Origin: JBELHO01 sp042091375
GTDB lineage: Bacteria > Pseudomonadota > Gammaproteobacteria > Enterobacterales > Alteromonadaceae
DNA length: 50,182 bases
Assembly: GCA_042091375.1 (NCBI GenBank)
Contig: JBELHO010000022.1
Coordinates: 1 to 50,182, forward strand
Reading direction: 5' to 3'
The notes under the pieces were generated by a model. It was not told where the DNA came from. It ran no database searches and saw only the letters and a program-made list of their open reading frames with translations. Numbering within the stretch: position 1 is the stretch's first letter; each line of letters opens with the position of its first letter. This document shows positions 27,096 through 35,077 of the stretch, in pieces. The position numbers and the translations under genes are program-made.

Positions 27096-27633
27096 CGCAA
27101 TTGATACTGGTATCATTGAGAATAAAATTGCGAAGTCGTTGCGCGTCTTTTAGTTCAAGTCCCGGAATTGCAAAAGTATACATAGCTCCGCCGGCACTGA
27201 ATACTTGCAATTTACCCAGTCCTATTTTTCTGTCAATCGGGCCTCTTTTCAATTCGACGTGTTGTACTCTTAACAAAGGTTGACATACAGTTTTTTTAAA
27301 TATCAATCCTGAGCTATAACTTATATCTTGCTCTCTAAGCGCATAAAACTTGTATTGATCAGCTTTAGATTGATAGGCCGTAAGCAAAAAACCTAGGGCA
27401 GCAATTGCCAATGACAAAATTAACATTAGATCTAGGCTACTTTGCGCAACGCTAAAAAAAGTCTGATATTGTAAAAATAAACCGATACAGGACAACACTA
27501 AAATCGATAGCAAATTAATATATCTGTTTGCTGTGGCATAACGCGGGGAAATTGGTTGCTGTTGTAGATTGGCAAGTGTGGGTAACTTATCAATATTAAC
27601 CGCTTCATTAGTAAATACACGCTGATCATTCAT
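27088..27633 (-). CDS. Bacterial PH-domain (bPH2) membrane protein, YdbS-like
   Basis: About 181 residues: two transmembrane helices (about 38-58 and 68-88) followed by one PH-like domain (EQDISYSSGLIFKKTVCQPLLRVQHVEL and GPIDRKIGLGKLQVFSAGG). It partners the larger YdbT-like protein downstream, which overlaps it. The start at 27633 was chosen because AGGGA lies 9 nt before it; a longer reading would run into the upstream methyltransferase gene. Confidence 0.82.
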   Translation of the reverse strand: MNDQRVFTNEAVNIDKLPTLANLQQQPISPRYATANRYINLLSILVLSCIGLFLQYQTFFSVAQSSLDLMLILSLAIAALGFLLTAYQSKADQYKFYALREQDISYSSGLIFKKTVCQPLLRVQHVELKRGPIDRKIGLGKLQVFSAGGAMYTFAIPGLELKDAQRLRNFILNDTSINCDD

Positions 27634-27703
27634 TATGGCCATTCCCTGAAATATTGATATAAATAGATCGCTTGCTTCAGCAGTGAAAATATTTGTGGTG
27701 ATT

Positions 27704-28561
27704 TTAGCAGGCTGCAGCAATCTTATCAGGATATTCCAGTTGAACTGAGGTTTCAATACCAGGTGATAAATAACCAAGATTAGCGATTTGATGCTCTGCA
27801 AAGGTGTTGACTACATCACCAATGATGATCAGGGTTGGCGGCTTTATGTTGTGTTGCTCGACCAAGGCGCTTAATGAGTTCAAACAACCTTTATAAACTT
27901 GTTGTTCGGGTGTAGTGCCTTTGTATATTAATGCAGCAGGTGTTTTAACATCTCGGCCAGCCTTGATCAGTTGCTCGGTAATAATAGGTAAACTTTTTAC
28001 CCCCATATAAAACACCACGGTTTGTTCGGCATCACTTAAAGTCTGCCAAGGTAAATCAAGACTGCCACAGTCTTTGACGTGACCAGTTATCAACGTACAG
28101 CTTCTTGCCACTTGCCTGTGGGTTAACGGAATACCGACATAACTTGAACAGGCAGAAGCTGCAGTCAGACCGGGCACAATATGGCAAGCAATATGATGTT
28201 TAAGTAAAAATTGTGCTTCCTCTCCACCACGACCAAAAACGAACGGATCTCCGCCTTTAAGACGGATGACTCTTTGCTGTTGATTTGCATAATCGACTAA
28301 CAATTGGTTAATACTTTCTTGCGGTACACTGTGAACTGCTTGTTGTTTGCCGACGTAAATCAACTTGGCTGTTGGCGGTACTAAAGCCATAATTTCTTTG
28401 CTAACTAAACGGTCATAAATTACCACCTCAGCTTGTTGGATAAACCGATAAGCCTTTATAGTGAGTAAATCTGGATCACCAGGACCTGTGCCTACTAATG
28501 CCACTTCACCAGAGCGAAATTTTTGTTTGAGATTATTAACGATGTATTTATTGTCTGACAT
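27704..28561 (-). CDS. cobA: Uroporphyrinogen-III C-methyltransferase (SUMT)
   Basis: The protein has 285 residues. It adds two methyl groups from S-adenosylmethionine to uroporphyrinogen III to make precorrin-2, the branch point to siroheme and cobalamin. The tetrapyrrole methylase motifs VALVGTGPGDPDLLTIKAYR, VIYDRLVS, RLKGGDPFVFGRGGEE and PGLTAASACSSYVGIPLTHR are intact. It is a stand-alone SUMT, not the CysG fusion. No siroheme or nitrite reductase genes are adjacent. Confidence 0.94.
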   Translation of the reverse strand: MSDNKYIVNNLKQKFRSGEVALVGTGPGDPDLLTIKAYRFIQQAEVVIYDRLVSKEIMALVPPTAKLIYVGKQQAVHSVPQESINQLLVDYANQQQRVIRLKGGDPFVFGRGGEEAQFLLKHHIACHIVPGLTAASACSSYVGIPLTHRQVARSCTLITGHVKDCGSLDLPWQTLSDAEQTVVFYMGVKSLPIITEQLIKAGRDVKTPAALIYKGTTPEQQVYKGCLNSLSALVEQHNIKPPTLIIIGDVVNTFAEHQIANLGYLSPGIETSVQLEYPDKIAAAC

Positions 28562-28739
28562 GTTTAGGGTGAAAATTAACCAATTTTCTTTATCATAACG
28601 CGTTCAAATTTTTCCACCAAGACAGCTTTGATATATCATATAAGGATATTAATTATTAATTTAATACTATTTTTGCATATGCTTTACTTTAAAAGAGCAA
28701 AGCTGACTAGGTTTATTCTCTAGCAGTTAAGTTTTTAAT

Positions 28740-28769
28740 AAAAAAAAGGTATGCTAAAAAGCATACCTT
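28740..28769 (-). terminator. Intrinsic terminator of suhB
   Basis: 9-bp perfect stem AAGGTATGC / GCATACCTT. The plus-strand A-run at 28740-28747 reads as a T-tract on the minus strand, so it ends the leftward suhB transcript, about 65 nt after its stop. Confidence 0.85.
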
Positions 28770-28834
28770 GAATGTCACTGAGCAATTTTTTTATATCTGA
28801 GATATTTAAACTCAGATAGTTAATTCATATTGGG

Positions 28835-29638
28835 CTATTTGGCTAGATCTTGCCCCAAATGAGGACGCATCTCGGAGAGTATTTGTTTTAATAGCCTAGG
28901 ACTACCAGCTACAATATTGCCAGACTGACTATGGTTATGTCCGCCAGTGAAATCTGTGACTAAACCACCCGCTTCGACTACCAGCAGTTCACCTGCAGCT
29001 GTGTCCCAAGGTTTTAAGCCAATTTCAAAGAAGCCTTCAACTCGACCCGCAGCCACGTATGCTAGATCTAAAGCCGCTGAGCCGGCGCGACGCATATCAG
29101 AGGTTTTAGTAAATAATGATTTAAATATGTTCATGTAGGCATCTAGATGCTGTTTGGCTTTATGTGGAAAGCCAGTAGCGATAATTGCACCATTTAATTC
29201 CTTAGCTTGTCTCACTCTTATGCGAAAACCATTTAATTGTGCACCTTTGCCACGACTGGCAGTAAATAATTCGCCGCGAACTGGATCGTAAATGACTGCT
29301 TGATCGAGTTTGCCTTTGACTTTAAGAGCGATAGATACAGCAAAATGAGGTATGCCTTTAACAAAGTTAGTAGTGCCATCTAAGGGATCAATCACCCACT
29401 GATAGTCGGTGTTTTTACCGTTTATAACACCAGACTCTTCACTGATAATACAGTGATCAGGGTAAGATTTTTGCAGTGTTTCGATGATCACTTGCTCAGC
29501 ACTTAGATCAACATTGGTGACAAAATCATTGGTGCCTTTTGATTGTATTTCAATCTTATCTACTTGCTCGAAAGCACGAGTAATAACATTACCTGCAGAT
29601 CGCGCGGCACGAACAGCAATATTTAGCATAGGATGCAT
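28835..29638 (-). CDS. suhB: Inositol-1-monophosphatase family protein SuhB
   Basis: The protein has 267 residues. The N-terminus MHPMLNIAVRAARSAGNVI is nearly the same as in E. coli SuhB. The metal sites EESG (about residue 66), DPLDGTTNF (about 83-91) and WDTAAGELLV (about 213) are present. SuhB hydrolyses inositol phosphate and also binds the rRNA antitermination complex in E. coli. It is divergent from trmJ, the common gammaproteobacterial order. Confidence 0.95.
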   Translation of the reverse strand: MHPMLNIAVRAARSAGNVITRAFEQVDKIEIQSKGTNDFVTNVDLSAEQVIIETLQKSYPDHCIISEESGVINGKNTDYQWVIDPLDGTTNFVKGIPHFAVSIALKVKGKLDQAVIYDPVRGELFTASRGKGAQLNGFRIRVRQAKELNGAIIATGFPHKAKQHLDAYMNIFKSLFTKTSDMRRAGSAALDLAYVAAGRVEGFFEIGLKPWDTAAGELLVVEAGGLVTDFTGGHNHSQSGNIVAGSPRLLKQILSEMRPHLGQDLAK

Positions 29639-30096
29639 ATAACCAACCTTTTAATTAAATAGTTTTGACAAAGAACTAAGGCTTAAATTACTCACTCGAA
29701 TTTAAGCGGCGGAATTATAGCAAAATTTACCCGAGATTGCGAAATAATTAATTTACTGTTAATCGGCACACAGAGCAATGCTGTTTGGGTTAATAAAAGG
29801 AAAACTCAAAACTAAAAAGCGTCCATAAAAAATGATAAAAGCGCAATAAACTCGAGTTATAAAATAACGCTTTATTAAAATACTTTCTGTTGATAGATCT
29901 GAAATGACTAAACAATAATGATAAAAACTAAAAACCGCGCGCAATTACATAATATATTGATCTAATGGACGCACAAGACAAGGCTTTTGTGTTAACATTG
30001 CCAGAAATTTGGCCATCTAGACACTTGAACTTTTTGATGTCAGGGTTATTAGCTGATGGTTGCTTGGTGTTACCGTTAAATGAGTAATTAAAGATA
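29639..30096. other. suhB/trmJ divergent spacer
   Basis: 458 nt between divergent genes. It holds the suhB extended -10 promoter (29714-29719). I see no clear promoter pair for trmJ and no convincing small gene or RNA. Confidence 0.5.
29714..29719 (-). promoter_or_regulatory. Extended -10 promoter of suhB
   Basis: On the minus strand the sequence reads TTGCTATAAT, that is TG-n-TATAAT, an extended -10. The -35 is poor, as is usual for that class. The leader would be about 70 nt. Confidence 0.55.
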
Positions 30097-30831
30097 ATGT
30101 TAAATTCAGTGCGTATTGTATTAGTCAATACTTCCGATTGTCGAAATATAGGATCGGCAGCAAGAGCGATGAAAACCATGGGGTTAAGTGAATTAATTTT
30201 AGTTGATCCGATTGAAATGCCAAATGGTCAAGCACAAGCCTTAGCCGCTGGAGCAACAGATGTTTTAGCTAATGCCAAAACAGTGAATACATTAGAAGAA
30301 GCTATTGCTGATTGTGGATTAGTTGTTGGTACTAGTGCCCGATCAAGAACTCTGCCTTGGCCAATGTTAGATCCCAGGGAATGTGGCAAAAAATTAATAA
30401 CTGAGGTAAATGATTATCCAGTGGCGTTAGTGTTCGGTCGTGAGAGTAGCGGCTTGACCAACGAAGAATTGCAACTTTGTCATTTCCATGTACAAATTCC
30501 TGCGAATCCAGAATACAGCTCTTTGAATTTAGCGATGGCAGTACAAACCCTGAGTTACGAAGTGCGGATGAGTTACTTAGAGCAATTAGAGGCAAAGCAT
30601 CAATCAGGAGAGGAGCAATATCCTGTAGTAAAAGAAACTGAAAATATGTTTCAACATTTTGAAAAAGCACTTTTACAAATAGGTTTTATTGTGCCTAGTC
30701 ATCCCGGTTTGATCATGACTAAACTACGCAGGTTTATTAATAGAGCAAGACCCGATAAAAAAGAAGTGAACATGTGGCGAGGCATTTTATCGTCGATTGA
30801 AAAATCAGCCAGAGATCAGGGTGACAATTAA
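30097..30831 (+). CDS. trmJ: tRNA (cytidine/uridine-2'-O-)-methyltransferase TrmJ
   Basis: The protein has 244 residues. It has an N-terminal SPOUT domain with the trefoil-knot motifs RIVLVNTSDCRNIGSAARAM, ALVFGRESSGLTNEEL and IPANPEYSSLNLAMAVQ, plus a C-terminal helical tail. It methylates the ribose at position 32 of tRNAs. It is followed by cysE and the isc operon. Confidence 0.95.
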   Translation: MLNSVRIVLVNTSDCRNIGSAARAMKTMGLSELILVDPIEMPNGQAQALAAGATDVLANAKTVNTLEEAIADCGLVVGTSARSRTLPWPMLDPRECGKKLITEVNDYPVALVFGRESSGLTNEELQLCHFHVQIPANPEYSSLNLAMAVQTLSYEVRMSYLEQLEAKHQSGEEQYPVVKETENMFQHFEKALLQIGFIVPSHPGLIMTKLRRFINRARPDKKEVNMWRGILSSIEKSARDQGDN

Positions 30832-30891
30832 TTGCGTTTAATTGCTCATTTTAGCGCCTAACTACTCATTATTAACAAAATAGGAATTATT

Positions 30892-31701
30892 ATGTTTAGC
30901 CGCATCAAAGAGGATATAAACAGTGTCTTTGATCGAGATCCTGCAGCGAGAAACACGTTTGAAGTATTAACTAATTATCCTGGTTTACACGCGATTTGGT
31001 TGCATCGCATAAGCCACAAATTGTGGATCAAAAATTGGAAATTGCTCGCTAGACTATTTTCAACATTTTCGCGTTGGCTTACTGGTGTAGAAATTCATCC
31101 AGGAGCAGTATTAGGAAGACGTTTTTTTATTGATCATGGCATGGGCATCGTTATTGGTGAAACAGCTGAAATAGGTAACGATGTTACTTTGTACCACGGT
31201 GTGACATTGGGAGGTACTAGTTGGAATGCAGGCAAACGCCATCCAACGCTTTGTGATAATGTGGTTATTGGCGCTGGCGCACAGGTATTAGGACCTATTA
31301 CCATAGGCAAAGGGGGAAAAGTTGGTTCTAATTCCGTTGTGGTAAAAGATCTGCCTGAGCATGCCACGGCTATTGGAATTCCTGCGCGCGTAGTCAACAG
31401 TAAAATTAGCAATGAAGAGCAGGCCAAGCGCAACGCAGCCGCAAAAAAATTTGGTTTTGATGCGTATGCAGTTTCAGCCGACAACCCTGATCCCGTTGCT
31501 AAGGCGATTGGTCGTTTACTTGACCATATGCACTTAATGGACAATAAAATAAGTGATTTGTGTAGTGAGGTAAACCAATTGGGCGGTGATGTTTGCACTG
31601 AGGCATTGCCTGAGCTGAGGGTTGGCGAATTTGTTGAAGATGAAAAAGCAGCGGCGTTGCGCAGGAAAGAACATGTCGATGCTTTTGACCCCACCATTTA
31701 A
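30892..31701 (+). CDS. cysE: Serine O-acetyltransferase
   Basis: The protein has 269 residues: a helical N-terminal domain (EVLTNYPGLHAIWLHRISHKLW) and a left-handed beta-helix with hexapeptide repeats (FIDHGMGIVIGETAEIGNDV, HGVTLGGTSWNAGKRHPTL). It makes O-acetylserine, the precursor of cysteine. Placed directly before iscR, it fits supplying the cysteine that IscS uses. The C-terminal tail (about residues 180-269) is longer than in short CysE proteins. Confidence 0.94.
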   Translation: MFSRIKEDINSVFDRDPAARNTFEVLTNYPGLHAIWLHRISHKLWIKNWKLLARLFSTFSRWLTGVEIHPGAVLGRRFFIDHGMGIVIGETAEIGNDVTLYHGVTLGGTSWNAGKRHPTLCDNVVIGAGAQVLGPITIGKGGKVGSNSVVVKDLPEHATAIGIPARVVNSKISNEEQAKRNAAAKKFGFDAYAVSADNPDPVAKAIGRLLDHMHLMDNKISDLCSEVNQLGGDVCTEALPELRVGEFVEDEKAAALRRKEHVDAFDPTI

Positions 31702-31716
31702 ATATATTGTTGTGTA

Positions 31717-31741
31717 ATACTTGAGTAAATTAGTCAGGTAT
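31717..31741 (+). promoter_or_regulatory. IscR type 1 operator, distal copy
   Basis: 25-bp palindrome-like site beginning ATACTTGAGT and ending AGTCAGGTAT. It fits the E. coli IscR type 1 consensus with one mismatch (G in GAGT where GACT is expected). It lies 54 bp upstream of a second copy. Confidence 0.65.
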
Positions 31742-31809
31742 TTATTGACTATTGACTGATTTAAGATAAAATACCTGACTAGATTAGTCAGGTATTTATT
31801 GACTATTGA
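31729..31809. repeat. 27-bp direct repeat with 54-bp period in the iscR promoter
   Basis: Exact 27-bp copies at 31729-31755 and 31783-31809, each starting ATTAGTCAGG and ending TGACTATTGA. Each contains the right half of an IscR site and a TTGACT element. They look like a local duplication of the promoter-operator. Confidence 0.95.
31771..31795 (+). promoter_or_regulatory. IscR type 1 operator, proximal copy
   Basis: 25-bp near-perfect palindrome (ATACCTGACT, then AGATT, then AGTCAGGTAT). It matches the type 1 IscR consensus except for one central base, and its outer arms form a 12-bp perfect inverted repeat (31770-31796). It ends 3 nt before the -35 of the iscR promoter. Confidence 0.8.
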
Positions 31810-31826
31810 AAAGGGCAATGTAAAAT
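31799..31826 (+). promoter_or_regulatory. iscR promoter
   Basis: -35 TTGACT (31799-31804), a 16-nt spacer and -10 TAAAAT (31821-31826, 5 of 6). The adjoining IscR site is placed to repress it. TGAGGA before the ATG at 31878 is the ribosome binding site. Confidence 0.65.
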
Positions 31827-31877
31827 TGCGCGGCTTTTTTATTTACGGGCCTTACAGTCGATTTTCTGAGGACAACC

Positions 31878-32384
31878 ATGAAACTAACTTCTAAAGGACG
31901 CTATGCGGTAACCGCTATGTTAGACGTGGCTATTCACTCTGCATCAGGACCGGTGTCTCTGGCAGACATCTCAGAGCGTCAAAGTATTTCTTTGTCCTAT
32001 TTAGAACAGTTATTTTCTCGGCTGCGCAAACACGGTTTAGTTACCAGTGTCCGCGGTCCAGGCGGTGGATACAGACTGGGTAAACACTCAGGTAGCATTG
32101 CCGTTGCAGATGTCATTTATGCGGTAAATGAAAGTATTAATGCCACTCGTTGTGGCGGAAAAGGTGATTGTCAAGCGGGTAATGAATGTTTGACACACTC
32201 TTTGTGGACTGATTTAAGCATCCGCATAGAAGAATTTTTACAAAGCATTACGCTGTCCGAGCTTGTTGAACAGCGCAATGTAAAATTGGTTTCGGAAAGA
32301 CAGGACAGTCGCTACCAAAAAATGATGCAAAAACCATCATTAGAGACCTTAATAGCAACCACCAATATAATGCATGATTGTTAA
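31878..32384 (+). CDS. iscR: Fe-S cluster assembly transcription factor IscR
   Basis: The protein has 168 residues and is an Rrf2-family winged-helix regulator (MKLTSKGRYAVTAMLDVAIH, then SYLEQLFSRLRKHGLVTSVRGPGGGYRL). The [2Fe-2S] ligands Cys92, Cys98 and Cys104 and the unusual His107 ligand are all conserved. With its cluster it represses its own operon at type 1 sites, and two such sites lie just upstream. It heads iscS-iscU-iscA-hscB-hscA-fdx. Confidence 0.97.
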   Translation: MKLTSKGRYAVTAMLDVAIHSASGPVSLADISERQSISLSYLEQLFSRLRKHGLVTSVRGPGGGYRLGKHSGSIAVADVIYAVNESINATRCGGKGDCQAGNECLTHSLWTDLSIRIEEFLQSITLSELVEQRNVKLVSERQDSRYQKMMQKPSLETLIATTNIMHDC

Positions 32385-32420
32385 CCAATCTGCTTAGTTT
32401 TAGTTGGAGAATGTGAGCGA

Positions 32421-33635
32421 ATGAAGCTTCCTATTTATTTTGATTATTCAGCAACAACCCCTGTAGATAAGAGAGTTGCAGAAAAAATGATGCAATACAT
32501 GACAACCGAAGGATTTTTCGGTAACCCTGCATCTCGTTCCCACAAATTTGGCTGGCAAGCTGAAGAAGCCGTTGATATTGCCCGCAATCAAATCGCTGAT
32601 TTGATCAATGCCGATCCGCGAGAGATTGTATTTACCTCGGGAGCCACAGAGTCAAATAACTTGGCCATTAAAGGCGCCGCAAATTTTTACAATAAACGCG
32701 GTAAACATATTATTACCTGTAAAACCGAACACAAAGCTGTGTTAGATACGTGTCGAGAGTTAGAGCGTCAGGGCTTTGAAGTCACCTATTTAGATCCTGA
32801 ATCCAATGGCTTGATCGATCTGAATAAATTAGCAGCAGCAATGCGCGATGACACTATTTTGGTGAGTATTATGCACATCAATAACGAAATAGGTGTTATT
32901 CAAGACATCGCCGAAATTGGAAACATGTGCCGTGAGCGAAAAATTATTTTTCACGTAGATGCCGCACAAAGCGCTGGAAAAATTGTTGTTGATATGCAGC
33001 AGCTAAAAGTGGATATGTTATCAATTTCAGCCCACAAAATGTATGGTCCTAAAGGTATTGGCGCTCTTTATGTACGCCGTAAACCACGGATCAGGCTTGA
33101 GTCTCAGATGCATGGCGGAGGCCATGAGCGAGGTATGCGTTCAGGCACTTTACCGACCCATCAAATTGTTGGTTTGGGAGAAGCATGTCGTATTGCAAGT
33201 CTCGAAATGGCTAACGATCTAGCTCATGTGACTAAAATGCGTGATCGGTTATGGGCTGGCGTTAATCAAATGGAGCAAGTTTTTGTCAACGGCGACTTTG
33301 ATAAACGCTTTGCTGGTAATTTAAATATAAGTTTTAATTTTGTAGAAGGCGAATCCTTGATAATGGCTTTGAAAGACTTGGCTGTTTCATCGGGTTCAGC
33401 ATGTACTTCCGCTAGCTTAGAGCCTTCTTATGTATTGCGAGCATTAGGATTAAATGACGAGATGGCGCACAGTTCAATTCGCTTCAGTTTTGGTCGTTTT
33501 ACCACGGAAGAAGAAGTGGATTACGCCATTGCATTAATTCAAAAATCTATTGGTCATTTGCGCGATATGTCGCCTTTATGGGAAATGTTTAAAGACGGTA
33601 TAGATTTAGATTCAATTGAATGGGCTGCTCATTAA
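32421..33635 (+). CDS. iscS: Cysteine desulfurase IscS
   Basis: The protein has 404 residues, the same as E. coli IscS. It is a PLP enzyme that removes sulfur from cysteine and passes it to IscU, and to tRNA thiolation enzymes. Lys206 (SAHKMYGPKG) binds PLP, and Cys328 in the flexible loop (SGSACTSASLEP) carries the persulfide. All expected regions are present. Confidence 0.97.
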   Translation: MKLPIYFDYSATTPVDKRVAEKMMQYMTTEGFFGNPASRSHKFGWQAEEAVDIARNQIADLINADPREIVFTSGATESNNLAIKGAANFYNKRGKHIITCKTEHKAVLDTCRELERQGFEVTYLDPESNGLIDLNKLAAAMRDDTILVSIMHINNEIGVIQDIAEIGNMCRERKIIFHVDAAQSAGKIVVDMQQLKVDMLSISAHKMYGPKGIGALYVRRKPRIRLESQMHGGGHERGMRSGTLPTHQIVGLGEACRIASLEMANDLAHVTKMRDRLWAGVNQMEQVFVNGDFDKRFAGNLNISFNFVEGESLIMALKDLAVSSGSACTSASLEPSYVLRALGLNDEMAHSSIRFSFGRFTTEEEVDYAIALIQKSIGHLRDMSPLWEMFKDGIDLDSIEWAAH

Positions 33636-33708
33636 GCAGTGATTATTAAATAGTTAATATTTATGCTCAATTGCCAAAACAGCAAGGTGCATATCTCAGG
33701 AGAACAGT

Positions 33709-34092
33709 ATGGCATATTCAGAAAAAGTAATAGATCATTATGAAAACCCACGCAATGTCGGCTCAATGGATAAAAATGATCCGCAAGTAGCGACGGGAAT
33801 GGTAGGTGCACCCGCTTGTGGTGATGTTATGAAATTACAACTGAAAATTTCAGACAATGGCATTATTGAAGACGCTAAATTTAAAACCTACGGATGCGGC
33901 TCTGCGATTGCTTCAAGTTCATTAGTTACTGAATGGGTTAAGGGCAAGTCAGTGGATGAAGCATCTGAAATTAAAAATACTGCGATTGCCGAAGAATTGG
34001 CATTGCCTCCCGTTAAAATTCACTGCTCAATATTGGCAGAAGATGCGATCAAAGCAGCAATCGAAGATTACCGCTCTAAGCACGGCGAATAG
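33709..34092 (+). CDS. iscU: Fe-S cluster scaffold IscU
   Basis: The protein has 127 residues. Clusters are built on three cysteines (GAPACGD, TYGCGSA, KIHCSIL) with the neighbouring Asp. The LPPVK motif, recognised by the chaperone HscA, is intact just before the third Cys. CAGGAGAAC precedes the ATG. Confidence 0.97.
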   Translation: MAYSEKVIDHYENPRNVGSMDKNDPQVATGMVGAPACGDVMKLQLKISDNGIIEDAKFKTYGCGSAIASSSLVTEWVKGKSVDEASEIKNTAIAEELALPPVKIHCSILAEDAIKAAIEDYRSKHGE

Positions 34093-34106
34093 TTGAGGGG
34101 TAAACG

Positions 34107-34430
34107 ATGAGTGTCACCATGACTCCTGCCGCGGTAGATAGAGTTAAGTCCTTTATTGATAATCGCGGTAAAGGCCTTGGATTGCGTTTAGGTATTAAAA
34201 CCACCGGTTGCTCTGGATTAGCTTATGTGTTGGAATTTGTTGATGAACTCAATGAAGACGACACTATGTTCGACATTAATGATGTCAACATCATCATTGA
34301 CGGTAAGAGTTTAGTTTACCTCGACGGAATCGAACTGGATTTTGTTAAAGAAGGCCTAAATGAAGGTTTTAAGTTCACCAACCCTAATGCCAAAGGTGAA
34401 TGTGGTTGTGGTGAAAGTTTTAATGTTTAG
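34107..34430 (+). CDS. iscA: Fe-S carrier protein IscA
   Basis: The protein has 107 residues and is an A-type carrier. The three conserved cysteines Cys35 (TTGCSGLAY), Cys99 and Cys101 (GECGCGESF) match E. coli positions exactly. It hands clusters to target proteins. It is 14 nt after iscU. Confidence 0.97.
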   Translation: MSVTMTPAAVDRVKSFIDNRGKGLGLRLGIKTTGCSGLAYVLEFVDELNEDDTMFDINDVNIIIDGKSLVYLDGIELDFVKEGLNEGFKFTNPNAKGECGCGESFNV

Positions 34431-34464
34431 TGTCATTGAGCGCAGCAAATAGCAGGTAGATATT

Positions 34465-34989
34465 TTGAATTATTTCCAACTGTTCAATCTGGAGCAAAAA
34501 TTCTCCATTGAACTTGATAAATTGAATGAGCGTTACCAAACTCTGCAAAGAACTGTTCACCCTGATAAATTTGCCCATGCGACCAAGCAAGACCAGTTAA
34601 TGGCGGTTAAAAAGTCGACTTTAGTTAACGATGCCTATCAAACCTTAAAGAACCCTTTGAAACGCGCAGAATATATGCTTGTACTGCGCAAGGTTGATTT
34701 ACCCAGTGAGCAATCATCTTTCAGTGATAACAGTTTTTTAATGCGTCAAATGGAATTGCGAGAAATGCTGGCTGAAGTCAAATATGCAGATAATCTATCT
34801 AGTGCTGTATTCGAGGTTTCACAGGTGCTCGAATTAGAGTTTGAACAATTATTCAAGCAGATGCAAATAGCGTTACTTGAAAATACCGACAAAGCCAATA
34901 AACTTGCTAGCGAACTTCTTCGCAAACTGAAATTTTATCAAAAATTACATGTGGAACTAGATAGTCTCGAAGATTTGTTGTTTGACTAA
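34465..34989 (+). CDS. hscB: Co-chaperone HscB (J-domain)
   Basis: The protein has 174 residues. The N-terminal J domain (YFQLFNLEQKFSIELDKLNE) has the HPD motif in TVHPDKFA, and a C-terminal three-helix domain binds IscU. It stimulates HscA. The start codon is TTG at 34465, the only one giving the family N-terminus (MNYFQLF), with CAGGTAG upstream. Confidence 0.95.
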   Translation: MNYFQLFNLEQKFSIELDKLNERYQTLQRTVHPDKFAHATKQDQLMAVKKSTLVNDAYQTLKNPLKRAEYMLVLRKVDLPSEQSSFSDNSFLMRQMELREMLAEVKYADNLSSAVFEVSQVLELEFEQLFKQMQIALLENTDKANKLASELLRKLKFYQKLHVELDSLEDLLFD

Positions 34990-35077
34990 TCGTCGATTTA
35001 TCATTGCGTAGTGTGTGTCGTTTCCATATTATGCCACCAATATTTTTTATCAATTACACAACAATCACGAGTCTCAA

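Noticed and set aside
31134..31697. 187-codon minus-strand frame opposite cysE
   Set aside because: It mirrors a gene with clear serine acetyltransferase motifs and has no recognisable domain.
31729..31809. 27-bp repeats before iscR as a CRISPR or IS end
   Set aside because: Only two copies, and both contain IscR-site halves and -35-like elements, so promoter duplication is the better reading.
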